From the NCBI RefSeq assembly GCF_013366375.1, contig NZ_JABWMJ010000001.1:744001-808000 (forward strand): 64,000 nucleotides of DNA, read 5' to 3'. Within the stretch, counting starts at the first letter, position 1. Each line of letters starts with the position of its first letter. The notes under the pieces were generated by a model. That model ran no database searches and was not told where the DNA came from. It saw only the letters and a program-made list of their open reading frames with translations. Origin of the DNA: Rhizobacter koreensis (GTDB lineage: Bacteria > Pseudomonadota > Gammaproteobacteria > Burkholderiales > Burkholderiaceae_C). Positions 1-8,458 of the stretch are shown in pieces. Position numbers and translations under genes: made by a program.

Positions 1-1642
1 CGCCCTCGACGTTAGCGTCGCTCATGTCGATGCTGGCGCCGGAGCCGAGGTCGATCGGGCCCCTCACCCGGGTGCCGGCCAGCACGCAGCGCGCGCCGGC
101 GGGCACGGTGACGCTCGCGTAGGTCTGCTCGAGCAGCATCTGGTTCTGGCAGGTGACCTTGCTGCCGCTCGCGTAGGTGGCGACCGGGAGCGCGCCCGTG
201 AACAGGGTGAACGATTTCAGCCAGGCCGCCTTGCCGCTGAGGTTGCCGAGCATCTGCCCGTCCTTGTTGTCATCGGCGAAGTGGATGCCGGCGTAGAGGC
301 GCGACATCCCGGCTTCGGTCACCGCGTCGGTGTACGTCGGGTAGCTCAGGGTGGTCGGCACTGCCGGCACGCCCGGCTCGACGCGCCCGTAGTTGGCCGG
401 TATCACGGTCGAGAGCCCGAAGAGGTCGGTGCCGGTGAAGGCGCGCAGCGCGGTCGCGCTCGCTGCCGAGAACGTCGAATGGCCCGACAGGTAGCCCGGG
501 AACGACGGCGTCAGGTTGCTTCCGGGGTTGTACGGCGACCACTTGCCGCCGTCGATCGTCTCGATCGGCCGCCCCGGCCCGCCCCACGCCTGCACCTGCG
601 TGCCCTGCTTCAGGTAGCGGATCGCGGTGATCGGCCGCACGCCGTCGAACTTGCGCTTGAGGTGCCAGGCCACGATGCCGGCGTCGAACGAGGCGTTCTG
701 CATCGCGAAGAACATCTTCACGTCCTTGTCGATGCTGTTGGCGTCGCGCTGCGACACGTACTGCGCGAACATCGACCAGTGTCCCGGCGGCAGCTCGGAC
801 GCCGGGCCGTCGGCCCAGTACTCGACGATCAGCTTCTGCTGCGCGGTGAGGTTCCGGCTGTACGAGAGGATGTTGTCGACGTCGGCCTTGTAGGGCTTGT
901 CGCCGCGCGCGTAGGCCGGGCCGTCGGCGATCTCCTTCAGGGTGTCGAACTGCGCCGCCGAGGTGAGCGCGAACGGCCGCACGTTCTCCCAGTGCGGCGC
1001 CACGAACGACTGGAGCACGCCCTTGTCGTTGATCAGCGGCTGCCAGTGCAGCGCATCGGCGATGTTGACCGGGCACGTACCGACCGTTGTCGGCAGGCAG
1101 AACGCCATCGGCGCGTTGCGCGGCATGTAGCCGCTGGTGTCGGCATAGCCGCCGGCCTGGTTGGCGCCGTCGTTGCTGCGCGACGCGATCACGCCGGCAG
1201 CGGCGCTGTTGCCGACGCCGGCCGGCGTCGACGGATCGGTGGTCGTGACGGCCGGGTCGTAGCCGAGCGAGCTCATCACGTTCGTCAGCCGCGTCGTCGA
1301 GGCGGCAGACGGAAACAGATTCGCGAGGCACCGGTACGCGGCGTAGCTGACCGCCGCGGCCTTAGACGCGGCGGTCTGCTCCGAGGCCGGCCGACGTGCG
1401 ATCGACGTCGTCGACGCCACCGCACGCGCGTCGTACGGAACCCAGGCGTCGTACATGCAGGTGTGCGCCACCGCCAGGGCACGGGCGACCACCGGGGGGC
1501 CCAACTTGCTGAGCCGGATCTCCTGCAGGGCAGCCTCGTTCCAGACCGCGACGACGCTCGCGTTGGCCGGGAGCGCACCGGCGCTGCCGCAAAGTCCGAG
1601 GAAGGCCCCGGCAGCCAGCGCAGCCGCGCGGAATGAAGACAT
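1..1642 (-). CDS. Secreted vanadium-dependent haloperoxidase (partial, C-terminus beyond window)
   Basis: The first 547 codons are present; the 3' end runs off the left edge. An N-terminal signal peptide ends near residue 24 (GALPA). The PAP2/haloperoxidase vanadate site is intact: Lys/Arg in LKRKFDGVRP (about 329-337), PGYLSGHST with His388, and SRLYAGIHFADD with Arg448 and His454. Family members use H2O2 to oxidise halides, or act as related phosphatases; the substrate cannot be read from sequence. After residue 490 a Cys-containing, beta-rich tail (VTVPAGARCVLAGTRV) begins that resembles repeat or beta-helix extensions. The ATG is preceded by AAGGAAAA. The gene is divergent from the thi operon. 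The family call is strong. Confidence 0.85.
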   Translation of the reverse strand, partial: MSSFRAAALAAGAFLGLCGSAGALPANASVVAVWNEAALQEIRLSKLGPPVVARALAVAHTCMYDAWVPYDARAVASTTSIARRPASEQTAASKAAAVSYAAYRCLANLFPSAASTTRLTNVMSSLGYDPAVTTTDPSTPAGVGNSAAAGVIASRSNDGANQAGGYADTSGYMPRNAPMAFCLPTTVGTCPVNIADALHWQPLINDKGVLQSFVAPHWENVRPFALTSAAQFDTLKEIADGPAYARGDKPYKADVDNILSYSRNLTAQQKLIVEYWADGPASELPPGHWSMFAQYVSQRDANSIDKDVKMFFAMQNASFDAGIVAWHLKRKFDGVRPITAIRYLKQGTQVQAWGGPGRPIETIDGGKWSPYNPGSNLTPSFPGYLSGHSTFSAASATALRAFTGTDLFGLSTVIPANYGRVEPGVPAVPTTLSYPTYTDAVTEAGMSRLYAGIHFADDNKDGQMLGNLSGKAAWLKSFTLFTGALPVATYASGSKVTCQNQMLLEQTYASVTVPAGARCVLAGTRVRGPIDLGSGASIDMSDANVEG

Positions 1643-1923
1643 GATTTTTCCTTTCGCGGAACTGCGGACGGGGCGTGGAACTTACCCCGCGCGAGCCGGC
1701 GAGGGCCATCGGGAGTTGCGTGATTTTCGACGAGCGGCCTCTTCGGCTGCGACCGGCGGTCCGGAACGTTGCCATTGGTTGCAGCGCTGTGGACCGGGAA
1801 CCACGGGGAGGCGGTCGCCGTGCGGCTGGCGCGCCCACCGCGAACCGCGCTCGGCGCCCGTCGGCGCAACCCGGCGCAAGCCCCTCCGGCCCCGTGCTTC
1901 GCGGCGCCGATTAACATCGTCGA

Positions 1924-2019
1924 GCTTGTCGGGGCGCCGGGGCGAATGCTCGGGCTGAGACCACCCACCGGTGGAACCCGCTGAACCTGATCGGGGTCGT
2001 TCCCGCGTAGGAATCAAGT
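1924..2019 (+). promoter_or_regulatory. TPP (THI-box) riboswitch
   Basis: The segment shows the conserved THI-box blocks in order: GGGGCGCC, CTGAGA, CTGAACCTGATC, then GCGTAGGAATCAAG. The 5' CTTG (1925-1928) pairs with the terminal CAAG (2015-2018) to close P1. It precedes thiO-thiS-thiG on the same strand, which is the expected target of thiamine pyrophosphate repression. Whether it acts on translation or termination is not obvious, because the first convincing start codon is 311 bases downstream. Confidence 0.93.
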
Positions 2020-2330
2020 GCGACGGTCTTCGGCGCGCCGCGGCGCGAACGGAACCCAGGCAGGCCTTCTTCCTGAGCTTCCTCGAGACCGCATGAGCCT
2101 TTCCTTTGCTGCTTCGCTCGCGACGCGCCTTCGGCGCGCGGACACGCGCGGCGCGGGCGCTGCCCCGTTCCTGCGCGGCCGTGCACGGCGCCGCGCGGCC
2201 GGTGTCGCTCGTCGGCCGCAGCAGCGATCCACGTTCTCAGTGCGCGGGCGGCCGTCCGGCGCGCACGCGTCGCGCGGTGGCAGTCGCCCGGGCCCTGTCG
2301 CCGCCGCCCGCCCGTCGTCCGCCTGAATCG
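2020..2330 (+). other. Long untranslated interval between riboswitch and thiO
   Basis: No gene is supported here. GC-rich inverted sequence (GGCGCGCCGCGGCGCG, near 2033) could form part of the riboswitch expression platform. An open frame continuous with thiO reaches upstream to 2106, but its translation is Arg/Ala-rich and unlike ThiO. Another open frame from 2018 to 2326 has no ribosome binding site and low-complexity content. I see no insertion or repeat. Confidence 0.4.
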
Positions 2331-3482
2331 ATGGCCAGCCACGCCACCGTCCTCGGCGCCGGCCTCATGGGGCGCCTCCTCGCGTGCGCGCTCGCCGAGC
2401 GCGGCCACGCGGTCGAGGTGTTCGACGCGGGCGGTGCCGACGGCTCGGGTTCGGCTGCGCGCGTCGCCGCCGCCATGCTCGCGCCGCTGGCGGAGTCGGC
2501 GGTCACCGAGCCCGTCGTCGTTCGCCTCGGTGCGCATTCGATCGAGCGCTGGCCGGCGCTGATTGCCGCCCTGCCGGCCCCCGTGTTCTTCCAGCGCACC
2601 GGCACGCTCGTGCTCTGGCACCGGCAGGACGCGCCCGAGGCCGAGCGCCTGCGCGCGCAGTTCGCGCGCACCGCCCGCGCGGTGCCCGAGCTGCCGCACG
2701 CGCAGGCGCTCGACGCCGCGGGCGTGGAACGGCTCGAGCCGGCGCTCGGCCGCCGCTTCGTGCAGGGCTTCTTCCTGCCCGACGAGGGTCAGCTCGACAA
2801 CCGCGCGCTGCTCGCGGCGCTGCTCGCACGCATGGCGGGGCTCGGCGTGCGGGTGCACTGGAACCGGGCGTGCGCGCCGGACGACGTCGACGTCGGCACC
2901 GCGGGCTGGTTGTTCGACTGCCGCGGCCTCGGGGCGCGCCCCGAGTGGCCGGCGCTGCGCGGCGTACGCGGCGAGGTTGCGCGGGTGCACGCGCCCGAGG
3001 TGAGGCTGTCGCGGCCGACGCGCCTGCTGCATCCGCGCTACCCGCTCTACATCGCGCCCAAGCCCGACGGTCTGTTCGTGATCGGCGCGACCGAGATCGA
3101 GTCGGACGACCTCTCGCCGGCCAGCGTGCGCTCGACCCTCGAGCTGCTGAGCGCGGCGTACAGCGTGCACCCGGGCTTTGCCGAAGCGCGCATCGTCGAG
3201 CTCGCGACGCAGCTCCGCCCGACCCTCCCGGACAACCTGCCAGCGCTGCGCTGGCTCGGCCCGCGCCGCCTGCAGATCAACGGCCTCTATCGCCACGGTT
3301 TCCTCGTCGCGCCGGCGATGCTCGACGCGGCGCTCGAGCTGATGGAGGACGGCCGCTCGGCGCTCGCCGAGCGGGTGGGGCTCGCGGTCGAGAGCGCGTC
3401 GGCGGCCGGTGCGGCGCGCGACAAGCCGGCCGCAGGCCCGGCCAACCTCGTCACTTTCGCCAGCGACGCCGCCAACGGATGA
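2331..3482 (+). CDS. thiO: Glycine oxidase / FAD-dependent thiazole-synthesis enzyme ThiO
   Basis: The 383-residue DAO-family flavoprotein oxidises glycine to iminoglycine (dehydroglycine) for thiazole formation. The FAD-binding GxGxxG motif is at the N-terminus ([12 protein letters not shown]), and the C-terminal [16 protein letters not shown] segment matches the substrate/FAD-closing motif of ThiO. The start was chosen at [11 protein letters not shown] because this places the Rossmann motif at residue 8, as in the family; the ribosome binding site is weak. It overlaps thiS by four bases (ATGA), so the two are translationally coupled. The TPP riboswitch upstream should control it. Confidence 0.88.
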   Translation: MASHATVLGAGLMGRLLACALAERGHAVEVFDAGGADGSGSAARVAAAMLAPLAESAVTEPVVVRLGAHSIERWPALIAALPAPVFFQRTGTLVLWHRQDAPEAERLRAQFARTARAVPELPHAQALDAAGVERLEPALGRRFVQGFFLPDEGQLDNRALLAALLARMAGLGVRVHWNRACAPDDVDVGTAGWLFDCRGLGARPEWPALRGVRGEVARVHAPEVRLSRPTRLLHPRYPLYIAPKPDGLFVIGATEIESDDLSPASVRSTLELLSAAYSVHPGFAEARIVELATQLRPTLPDNLPALRWLGPRRLQINGLYRHGFLVAPAMLDAALELMEDGRSALAERVGLAVESASAAGAARDKPAAGPANLVTFASDAANG

Positions 3483-3685
3483 ACCCCATGCAAGTCCACA
3501 TCAACCACCAGCCTCACGAGCTGCCCGACGGCGCGACGCTCGCCGACGCGATCGCGCGCCTCGAGGCCCGCCCGCCCTACGCGGCTGCCGTCAACCTGCG
3601 GTTCGTGCCGCGCGAGCGGCATGCCGAGCATCGCCTCGAAGCCGGCGACCGTATCGAGGTGATCGCGCCGATCAGCGGCGGATGA
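3479..3685 (+). CDS. thiS: Sulfur carrier protein ThiS
   Basis: A 68-residue ubiquitin-like protein ending in the diagnostic Gly-Gly (PISGG) that is adenylated and thiocarboxylated to deliver sulfur to ThiG. The [14 protein letters not shown] segment matches the family. It starts at ATG 3479, overlapping the thiO stop; a second in-frame ATG at 3488 is possible. It is followed after 11 bases by thiG. Regulation is through the upstream TPP riboswitch. Confidence 0.92.
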   Translation: MNPMQVHINHQPHELPDGATLADAIARLEARPPYAAAVNLRFVPRERHAEHRLEAGDRIEVIAPISGG

Positions 3686-3696
3686 AGGAGCCGACG

Positions 3697-4500
3697 ATGA
3701 ACGACACCGATGCGGACGCGCTGCGTCTCTATGGTCAGACCTTTCCTGGCCGGCTTCTGCTCGGCACCTCGCGCTACCCGTCGCCGGCGGTGCTCGAGGC
3801 CGCGGTCGAGCGCGCCCGGCCGGCAATGGTGACGGCATCGCTGCGCCGTCAGGCCGCGACCGACGCGGGTGCCAACGGCAACGCGTTCTGGCAGCTGCTG
3901 CAGCGCCTCGCGGTTCCGGTGCTGCCGAACACCGCCGGCTGCCACAGCGTCGAAGAGGTCGTGACGACGGCGCAGATGGCGCGCGAGGTGTTCGGCACGC
4001 CCTGGATCAAGCTCGAGCTGATCGGCGACGACTACACGCTGCAGCCCGACACGCTGAACCTGCCGGAAGCCGCGGACCGGCTGATCCGCGACGGCTTCAA
4101 GGTGTTGCCGTACTGCACCGAGGACCTCGTGCTGTGCCGGCGCCTCGTCGACGTCGGCTGCGAGGCGCTCATGCCGTGGGCGGCGCCGATCGGCACCGGC
4201 AAGGGCGCGCTCAATCCGTACGCGCTGCGTCAGCTGCGCGAGCGCATCGACGTGCCGTTGATCGTCGACGCCGGTCTCGGCCTGCCGTCGCACGCGTGCC
4301 AGGTGATGGAGTGGGGCTACGACGCGGTGCTGCTGAACACGGCGGTCGCGCTCGCGGCCGATCCGGTGGCGATGGCCGGCGCGTTCGCCGACGCGGTGAC
4401 GGCCGGGCGCAGCGCGTTCAGGGCCGGCGCGATGGCCGAGCAGGAGAGCGCGCAGCCGAGCACGCCGGTGCTCGGCACGCCGTTCTGGCACGCCGCGTGA
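3697..4500 (+). CDS. thiG: Thiazole synthase ThiG
   Basis: A 267-residue TIM-barrel enzyme that makes the thiazole phosphate moiety of thiamine from deoxyxylulose-5-phosphate, iminoglycine and ThiS thiocarboxylate. Visible family motifs are [51 protein letters not shown] and [14 protein letters not shown] 3697 is preceded by AAGGAG at good spacing. An in-frame ATG at 3682 overlaps the thiS stop but has no clear ribosome binding site. The expected next gene, thiE, is absent; a binding-protein gene follows directly. Confidence 0.93.
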   Translation: MNDTDADALRLYGQTFPGRLLLGTSRYPSPAVLEAAVERARPAMVTASLRRQAATDAGANGNAFWQLLQRLAVPVLPNTAGCHSVEEVVTTAQMAREVFGTPWIKLELIGDDYTLQPDTLNLPEAADRLIRDGFKVLPYCTEDLVLCRRLVDVGCEALMPWAAPIGTGKGALNPYALRQLRERIDVPLIVDAGLGLPSHACQVMEWGYDAVLLNTAVALAADPVAMAGAFADAVTAGRSAFRAGAMAEQESAQPSTPVLGTPFWHAA

Positions 4501-4529
4501 CGGCGCTCCTGCAGGTGCGCCGACGCCGC

Positions 4530-5813
4530 ATGGGCGTCGGTGGAGCGCTGTCGTGGCTGCTCGCACTCGCGCTCGCGATCGGCCTCGCGCTCGTCGGGAC
4601 CGCACATGCCGCTGAGCCCGCCGCCACGCCGATCCGCCTCGCGCTGATCGAGTCCCTGAGCGGCCCGTTCGCGAACACCGGCGAGGCGTCGCTGCGCAAC
4701 CTGGCGTGGGCCGTCGAGCGCGTCAACCAGCGCGGCGGTGTCGCGCTGCCGGCCAGCCGGCAGCCGCTCGCGCTGCTGCGCTACGACAGCAACGGCGGCG
4801 TCGAAGGCGCGCTCGCGGCGCTGCGCTCGGCCATCGACGACGGCGCGCGCGTCGTGCTGCAGGGCAACAGCTCGGCGGTCGCGCTCGCGCTCGTCGAAGC
4901 GATCGACAAGCACAACCAGCGCGACCCGGCGCGCCGCGTGCTGTTCCTCAACTATGCCGCGGTCGACCCGGCGCTCACCAACGAGAGCTGCAGCTACTGG
5001 CACTTCCGCTTCGACGCGCACGCCGACATGCGCGTCGCCGCGCTGATGCAGCTGCTGCAGGACGACCGTGCGGTGACGAGCGCATACCTGATCGCGCAGG
5101 ACTACAGCTTCGGGCGTGCGGTGCTGCTCTCGACGCGTCGCGAGCTCGCCGCGCGCCGGCCCGACGTGCGCATCGTCGGCGAGGAACTGCATCCGCTCGG
5201 CCGCATCAAGGACTTCGTGCCGTACGCGCTCAAGATCAAGGCGAGCGGTGCGCAGGCGGTCGTCACGCCCAACTGGGGCAACGACCTCACGCTGCTCGCG
5301 AAGGCGGCCGCCGAGGTCGGCTTTACGGGGCGCTTCTACACGTTCTACGGCAACGCGCTCGGCGCGCCGGCGGCGATCGGCACCGCGGGCATCGGCCGCG
5401 TCGTGGCGCTCGCCGAGTGGATGCCGAACGTGACGGGCGCCGAGAGCGAGCGCCTCTATGCCGCGTTCCGTACGCGCTTTCCGGACCCGCGCCAGGACTA
5501 TCTGCACCTGCGCTACCAGCTGATGATCGAGGCACTGGTGCAGGCGATCGAACGCGCGGGCAGCACGCGGATCGACGACGTCGCGGCGCGCCTCGAAACT
5601 GCACGGGTGTCGATGGCCGGGTCGACCGGCTTCATGCGTGCCGACGACCACCAGTTCATCCAGCCGCTGGTGATCGGCGTGATGGACCGGCAGGGCACGC
5701 CCGGCGTGCGCCACGACGTCGAGGGTTCGGGCTACGGCTTTCGCATCGTGCGGACCTTCGCGGCGGAGCAGACCGCACAGCCGACGACCTGCCGCATGGT
5801 GCGGCCGGACTGA
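4530..5813 (+). CDS. Periplasmic LivK-type substrate-binding protein
   Basis: A 427-residue type I periplasmic binding protein of the branched-chain amino acid (Leu/Ile/Val) ABC family. A signal peptide (LSWLLALALAIGLALVGTAHA) precedes IRLALIESLSGPFANTGEA, the usual first strand and ligand loop. ATG 4530 was chosen because it gives a compact signal sequence; an in-frame GTG at 4497 overlaps the thiG stop by four bases. No permease or ATPase genes are nearby, so the ligand is unknown. Its position as the last gene of a TPP-riboswitch operon suggests, but does not prove, a thiamine-related ligand. A strong hairpin follows. Confidence 0.8.
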   Translation: MGVGGALSWLLALALAIGLALVGTAHAAEPAATPIRLALIESLSGPFANTGEASLRNLAWAVERVNQRGGVALPASRQPLALLRYDSNGGVEGALAALRSAIDDGARVVLQGNSSAVALALVEAIDKHNQRDPARRVLFLNYAAVDPALTNESCSYWHFRFDAHADMRVAALMQLLQDDRAVTSAYLIAQDYSFGRAVLLSTRRELAARRPDVRIVGEELHPLGRIKDFVPYALKIKASGAQAVVTPNWGNDLTLLAKAAAEVGFTGRFYTFYGNALGAPAAIGTAGIGRVVALAEWMPNVTGAESERLYAAFRTRFPDPRQDYLHLRYQLMIEALVQAIERAGSTRIDDVAARLETARVSMAGSTGFMRADDHQFIQPLVIGVMDRQGTPGVRHDVEGSGYGFRIVRTFAAEQTAQPTTCRMVRPD

Positions 5814-5856
5814 CGAACGCCGCGGTGACGTGGAAACGCGAGCTGCAGACGTGAGT

Positions 5857-5878
5857 GCGGCGGCCAGGAGGCCGCCGC
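5857..5878. terminator. Hairpin between convergent SBP gene and rtcB
   Basis: A perfect 9-bp inverted repeat (GCGGCGGCC / GGCCGCCGC) with a 4-base loop AGGA sits between two convergent genes. There is no T-tract on either side, so it is terminator-like rather than a canonical intrinsic terminator. Confidence 0.55.
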
Positions 5879-5899
5879 AGGGCCGACGCGAGTGTCGCG

Positions 5900-7117
5900 T
5901 CAGCCCTTCACGCACACCACCTGCTTGAGCGTGTGAAGCACCTCGACGAGGTCGGCCTGCGCGGCCATCACCTTGTCGATGTCCTTGTAGGCCGACGGCG
6001 TCTCGTCGATCACGCCGGCGTCCTTGCGGCACTCGACGCCGGCGGTCGCCGCGACGTGCTCGTCGAGGCTCACCCGGCGCTTGGCCTCGGTGCGGCTCAT
6101 CACGCGGCCGGCGCCGTGCGAGCACGACGTGAAGCTTTCCGGGTTGCCCTTGCCGCGCACGATGAAGCTGCGCGCGCCCATGCTGCCGGGGATGATGCCG
6201 AGCTCGCCCGCCCTGGCGCTGACCGCGCCCTTGCGGGTGACCCAGACGTCCTCGCCGAAGTGGCGCTCGCGCTGCACGTAGTTGTGGTGGCAGTTCACCG
6301 CCACCACCTCGGCCTGGAACGGCTTGGCGATCACCGTCTGCACCGCGGCGATCAGGTGCCGCATCATCACCTCGCGGTTGAGGCGCGCGAACTTCTGCGC
6401 CCAGCCGACCGCCCGCACGTAGTCGCCGAAGTAGGCCGAGCCTTCCTCGAAGTACGCGAGGTCGCGGTCGGGCAGGTGCACGTCGTTGCGCATCGCGTCC
6501 TGTTTGGCGAGCTCGATGAACATCGAGCCGATCGCGTTGCCGACGCCGCGCGAGCCCGAGTGCAGCATGAACCACACGGCGCCTTCCTCGTCGAGGCAGA
6601 TCTCGATGAAGTGGTTGCCGGTGCCCAGCGTGCCGAGGTGCGAACGGTTGTTGGTGTTCTTCAGCTTCGGGTAGTCGCGGCACAGCTCGGTGAACTCGGG
6701 CGCGAGCTGGGCCCACGCGTCGTCTACGCTGCCCGGCACCTTGCCCCACGAACCCGGGTCGCGCTTGCCGGGCGCGCGGCCGTGCGGCACGCTGCGCTCG
6801 ATCGCGCTGCGCAGCGGGCCCAGGTTGTCGGGCAGGTCCTCGGCGCGCAGCGTGGTCTTGCTCGCGATCATTCCGCAGCCGATGTCGACGCCGACCGCGG
6901 CGGGGATCACCGCCTTCACGGTCGGGATCACCGAGCCGACGGTTGCGCCGATGCCGACGTGGACGTCGGGCATCGCCGCGATGTGCCTGAAGACGACCGG
7001 CAGCCGCGCCGCGTTGGCGAGCTGCTGCCTGGCGCGCTCCTCGACGGGCACGCCGCGCGTCCACATCTTGACGGGCACGCCGCCGGTGGTGGGTTCTTCG
7101 ATGTATTGCGTTTGCAT
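5900..7117 (-). CDS. rtcB: RNA ligase RtcB
   Basis: A 405-residue GTP/Mn-dependent ligase that joins RNA 3'-phosphate or 2',3'-cyclic phosphate ends to 5'-OH ends. Key residues are visible: GVDIGCGM (Asp78, Cys81, metal), GTGNHF (His169), LHSGSRG (His186), NCHHN, and SCSHGAGRVMSR with His334, the residue guanylylated in the family. The length matches E. coli RtcB (408). No RtcA cyclase or RtcR activator gene is adjacent. A tRNA gene lies 118 bases upstream on the same strand. Confidence 0.95.
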   Translation of the reverse strand: MQTQYIEEPTTGGVPVKMWTRGVPVEERARQQLANAARLPVVFRHIAAMPDVHVGIGATVGSVIPTVKAVIPAAVGVDIGCGMIASKTTLRAEDLPDNLGPLRSAIERSVPHGRAPGKRDPGSWGKVPGSVDDAWAQLAPEFTELCRDYPKLKNTNNRSHLGTLGTGNHFIEICLDEEGAVWFMLHSGSRGVGNAIGSMFIELAKQDAMRNDVHLPDRDLAYFEEGSAYFGDYVRAVGWAQKFARLNREVMMRHLIAAVQTVIAKPFQAEVVAVNCHHNYVQRERHFGEDVWVTRKGAVSARAGELGIIPGSMGARSFIVRGKGNPESFTSCSHGAGRVMSRTEAKRRVSLDEHVAATAGVECRKDAGVIDETPSAYKDIDKVMAAQADLVEVLHTLKQVVCVKG

Positions 7118-7235
7118 GTTCTTCGTTCTCCGAGTCCTGGGGAGCGCGCCGATGCGCGCTCCCCCATCCGGTGCCCGATGGCACCACGTTTCGCTCGTCT
7201 CGGCGCGCTGCGGATGAATCGGCGCACCGCCTGAA

Positions 7236-7311
7236 TGGTCTCGGCGGCAGGCATCGAACCTGCGGCCTCGTGGTCCCTAACCACGCGCTCTGCCATCTGA
7301 GCTACACCGAG
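7236..7311 (-). tRNA. tRNA-Pro, anticodon AGG
   Basis: A complete 76-nt cloverleaf with encoded CCA: acceptor CTCGGTG/CGCCGAG, D arm GCTC-AGATGGCA-GAGC, anticodon stem CGTGG/CCACG, and T arm GCAGG-TTCGATG-CCTGC. The anticodon loop TTAGGGA gives anticodon AGG (proline, codon CCU) with G37. C1-G72 and discriminator A73 agree with proline identity. A34 is unusual in bacterial tRNA-Pro, which normally uses GGG, UGG or CGG. It lies just upstream of rtcB on the same strand. The 205 bases between it and the next terminator upstream hold no gene I can support. Confidence 0.9.
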
Positions 7312-7507
7312 AACAAGCCGTTCGGCTTCGGCTGTGTCCACGCGCGAACATCCCGTCGGATGCGGTGTCTCGCTGCACGCGACGGGGCCAGCGTCGCGCA
7401 CATCCCGCGCCGCCAACACCATGTCGCGCGGCGCGGAGTGCATGGGCACACCCGAAGCCGGGCGGCCGCCGTCGATCGGAGTCGTTCCTTTCTCGAATGG
7501 CCGGACC

Positions 7508-7545
7508 AAAACGAAAAGGCCCGGATCCTTGCGGAGTCCGGGCCT
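7508..7545 (-). terminator. Intrinsic terminator of the small minus-strand unit
   Basis: On the minus strand AGGCCCGGA and TCCGGGCCT form a perfect 9-bp stem with an 11-base loop, followed directly by TTTTCGTTTT. It begins 25 bases after the stop codon of the 57-codon ORF, so it ends that transcript and separates it from the tRNA-rtcB genes downstream. Confidence 0.85.
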
Positions 7546-7569
7546 GCGTGAGCAGCGTGCGGGGCGCTT

Positions 7570-7743
7570 CTAGGCGCTTCCCGCTCCCGGATTGGAGGTC
7601 ATGTTTCCCCGAAGCGATGGCCGCTCGGCGAGCACGACGGTCGCAGGCTCGAGTGCATCGAATGAACCGAGCGCGGCGACGACGCACGCAGGCGCAAGCC
7701 CGGCGACGGGTCTGGTGCAGCAGTGGTCGGGCTGGCGCTTCAT
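7570..7743 (-). CDS. Small hypothetical protein (57 aa)
   Basis: A 57-codon ORF beginning MKRQPDHCCTRPVAGL and ending NPGAGSA. I do not recognise a family, and no membrane segment or metal motif is certain, although there is an adjacent Cys pair. Support comes from context. It lies between a good sigma-70 promoter (7828-7856) and a strong intrinsic terminator (7508-7545), both in its direction. The ribosome binding site is weak (GAGCTC upstream of the ATG). The same transcript could instead be a non-coding RNA of about 310 nt. Confidence 0.4.
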   Translation of the reverse strand: MKRQPDHCCTRPVAGLAPACVVAALGSFDALEPATVVLAERPSLRGNMTSNPGAGSA

Positions 7744-7827
7744 GATGAGCTCGTGGGATCCGGGTTCGTCGGGTCTTTGCGTTCGGTTTGCGTCGGCGCG
7801 CGAGGCGCTTTCTGCAATGTGGGTCGA

Positions 7828-7856
7828 ACTGTAAAGACTCTTTACCCGAGCGTCAA
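7828..7856 (-). promoter_or_regulatory. Sigma-70 promoter for the small minus-strand unit
   Basis: On the minus strand TTGACG (7851-7856) and TACAGT (7828-7833) are separated by exactly 17 bases, matching the -35 (5 of 6) and -10 (4 of 6) consensus. It lies in the divergent space between the 57-aa ORF and the HTH gene at 7898. Confidence 0.65.
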
Positions 7857-7897
7857 CAGGGGCAGACAATCGATGTGACCCGAGCAAACCCGAAGGC

Positions 7898-8272
7898 ATG
7901 TCGAACCCCACCGTCACCCGTCGTCAGAACGCGCTCGCCTTGTTCCAGGCGTACGCCGAGCGCGCGCTGGCCGCGGGTGAGGCGCCAAAGGGCCTCGAGC
8001 AGGCGTTCGCGGCGGCGATGCAGATCTCCCCCAGCATGTGGAGCCAGATCAAGTCGGCACGCCCGATCGGCGACAAGCTCGCGCGCCAGATCGAGGTGCT
8101 CGCCGGCAAGCCGGCCGGCTGGCTCGACCAGACGCACGCCGACGCGCCGCTCAGCGCGGCCGAGAAGGCGTTCCTGGCACACGCGCTCGCCGCGTGGCGT
8201 CGCACCAATGCCGCGGGCCGCAAGCGGCTGCTGGCGCAGATGAAGAACGCCGCGGTGGAGGGCGCCGGCTAG
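7898..8272 (+). CDS. Small helix-turn-helix protein, Cro/CI-like
   Basis: A 124-residue protein whose central part, AAAMQISPSMWSQIKSARPI then GDKLARQIEVLAGKPAGWLD, reads as a lambda-repressor-type HTH. It resembles the short betaproteobacterial HTH proteins with a SxSxISQIKSGxRxIGxKLAR pattern. No sensor or peptidase domain follows; the C-terminus (HALAAWRRTNAAGRKRLLAQM) is a basic helix. GAAGGC precedes the ATG. It is divergent from the small promoter-ORF-terminator unit and may regulate it. The target is inference only. Confidence 0.75.
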   Translation: MSNPTVTRRQNALALFQAYAERALAAGEAPKGLEQAFAAAMQISPSMWSQIKSARPIGDKLARQIEVLAGKPAGWLDQTHADAPLSAAEKAFLAHALAAWRRTNAAGRKRLLAQMKNAAVEGAG

Positions 8273-8458
8273 GGCCTTGCGCCGCCTCGGCCCGCAGGGT
8301 GATCCTTCCCGTAGCGTTAACAGGCCCTGGTTCTCAGCGCCAGCGTGTCAGCGTCGTCCCATGCGCCGGCGCGCCGCTGTCCCGCATCGGCCGCGCCATG
8401 CTCCGTGCAACCATTCGGCCCCGTTAACGCCAGCGGCTGCCCGGCAGCCAACATCGCC

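Noticed and set aside
2018..2326. Leader peptide between riboswitch and thiO
   Set aside because: No ribosome binding site, Arg/Ala-rich sequence, and overlap with a probable RNA expression platform.
4317..7187. Very long minus-strand open frame (over 950 codons)
   Set aside because: Arg/Ala-rich translation antisense to thiG/SBP and out of frame with rtcB; the open length is explained by very high GC, and the frames chosen carry recognisable domains.
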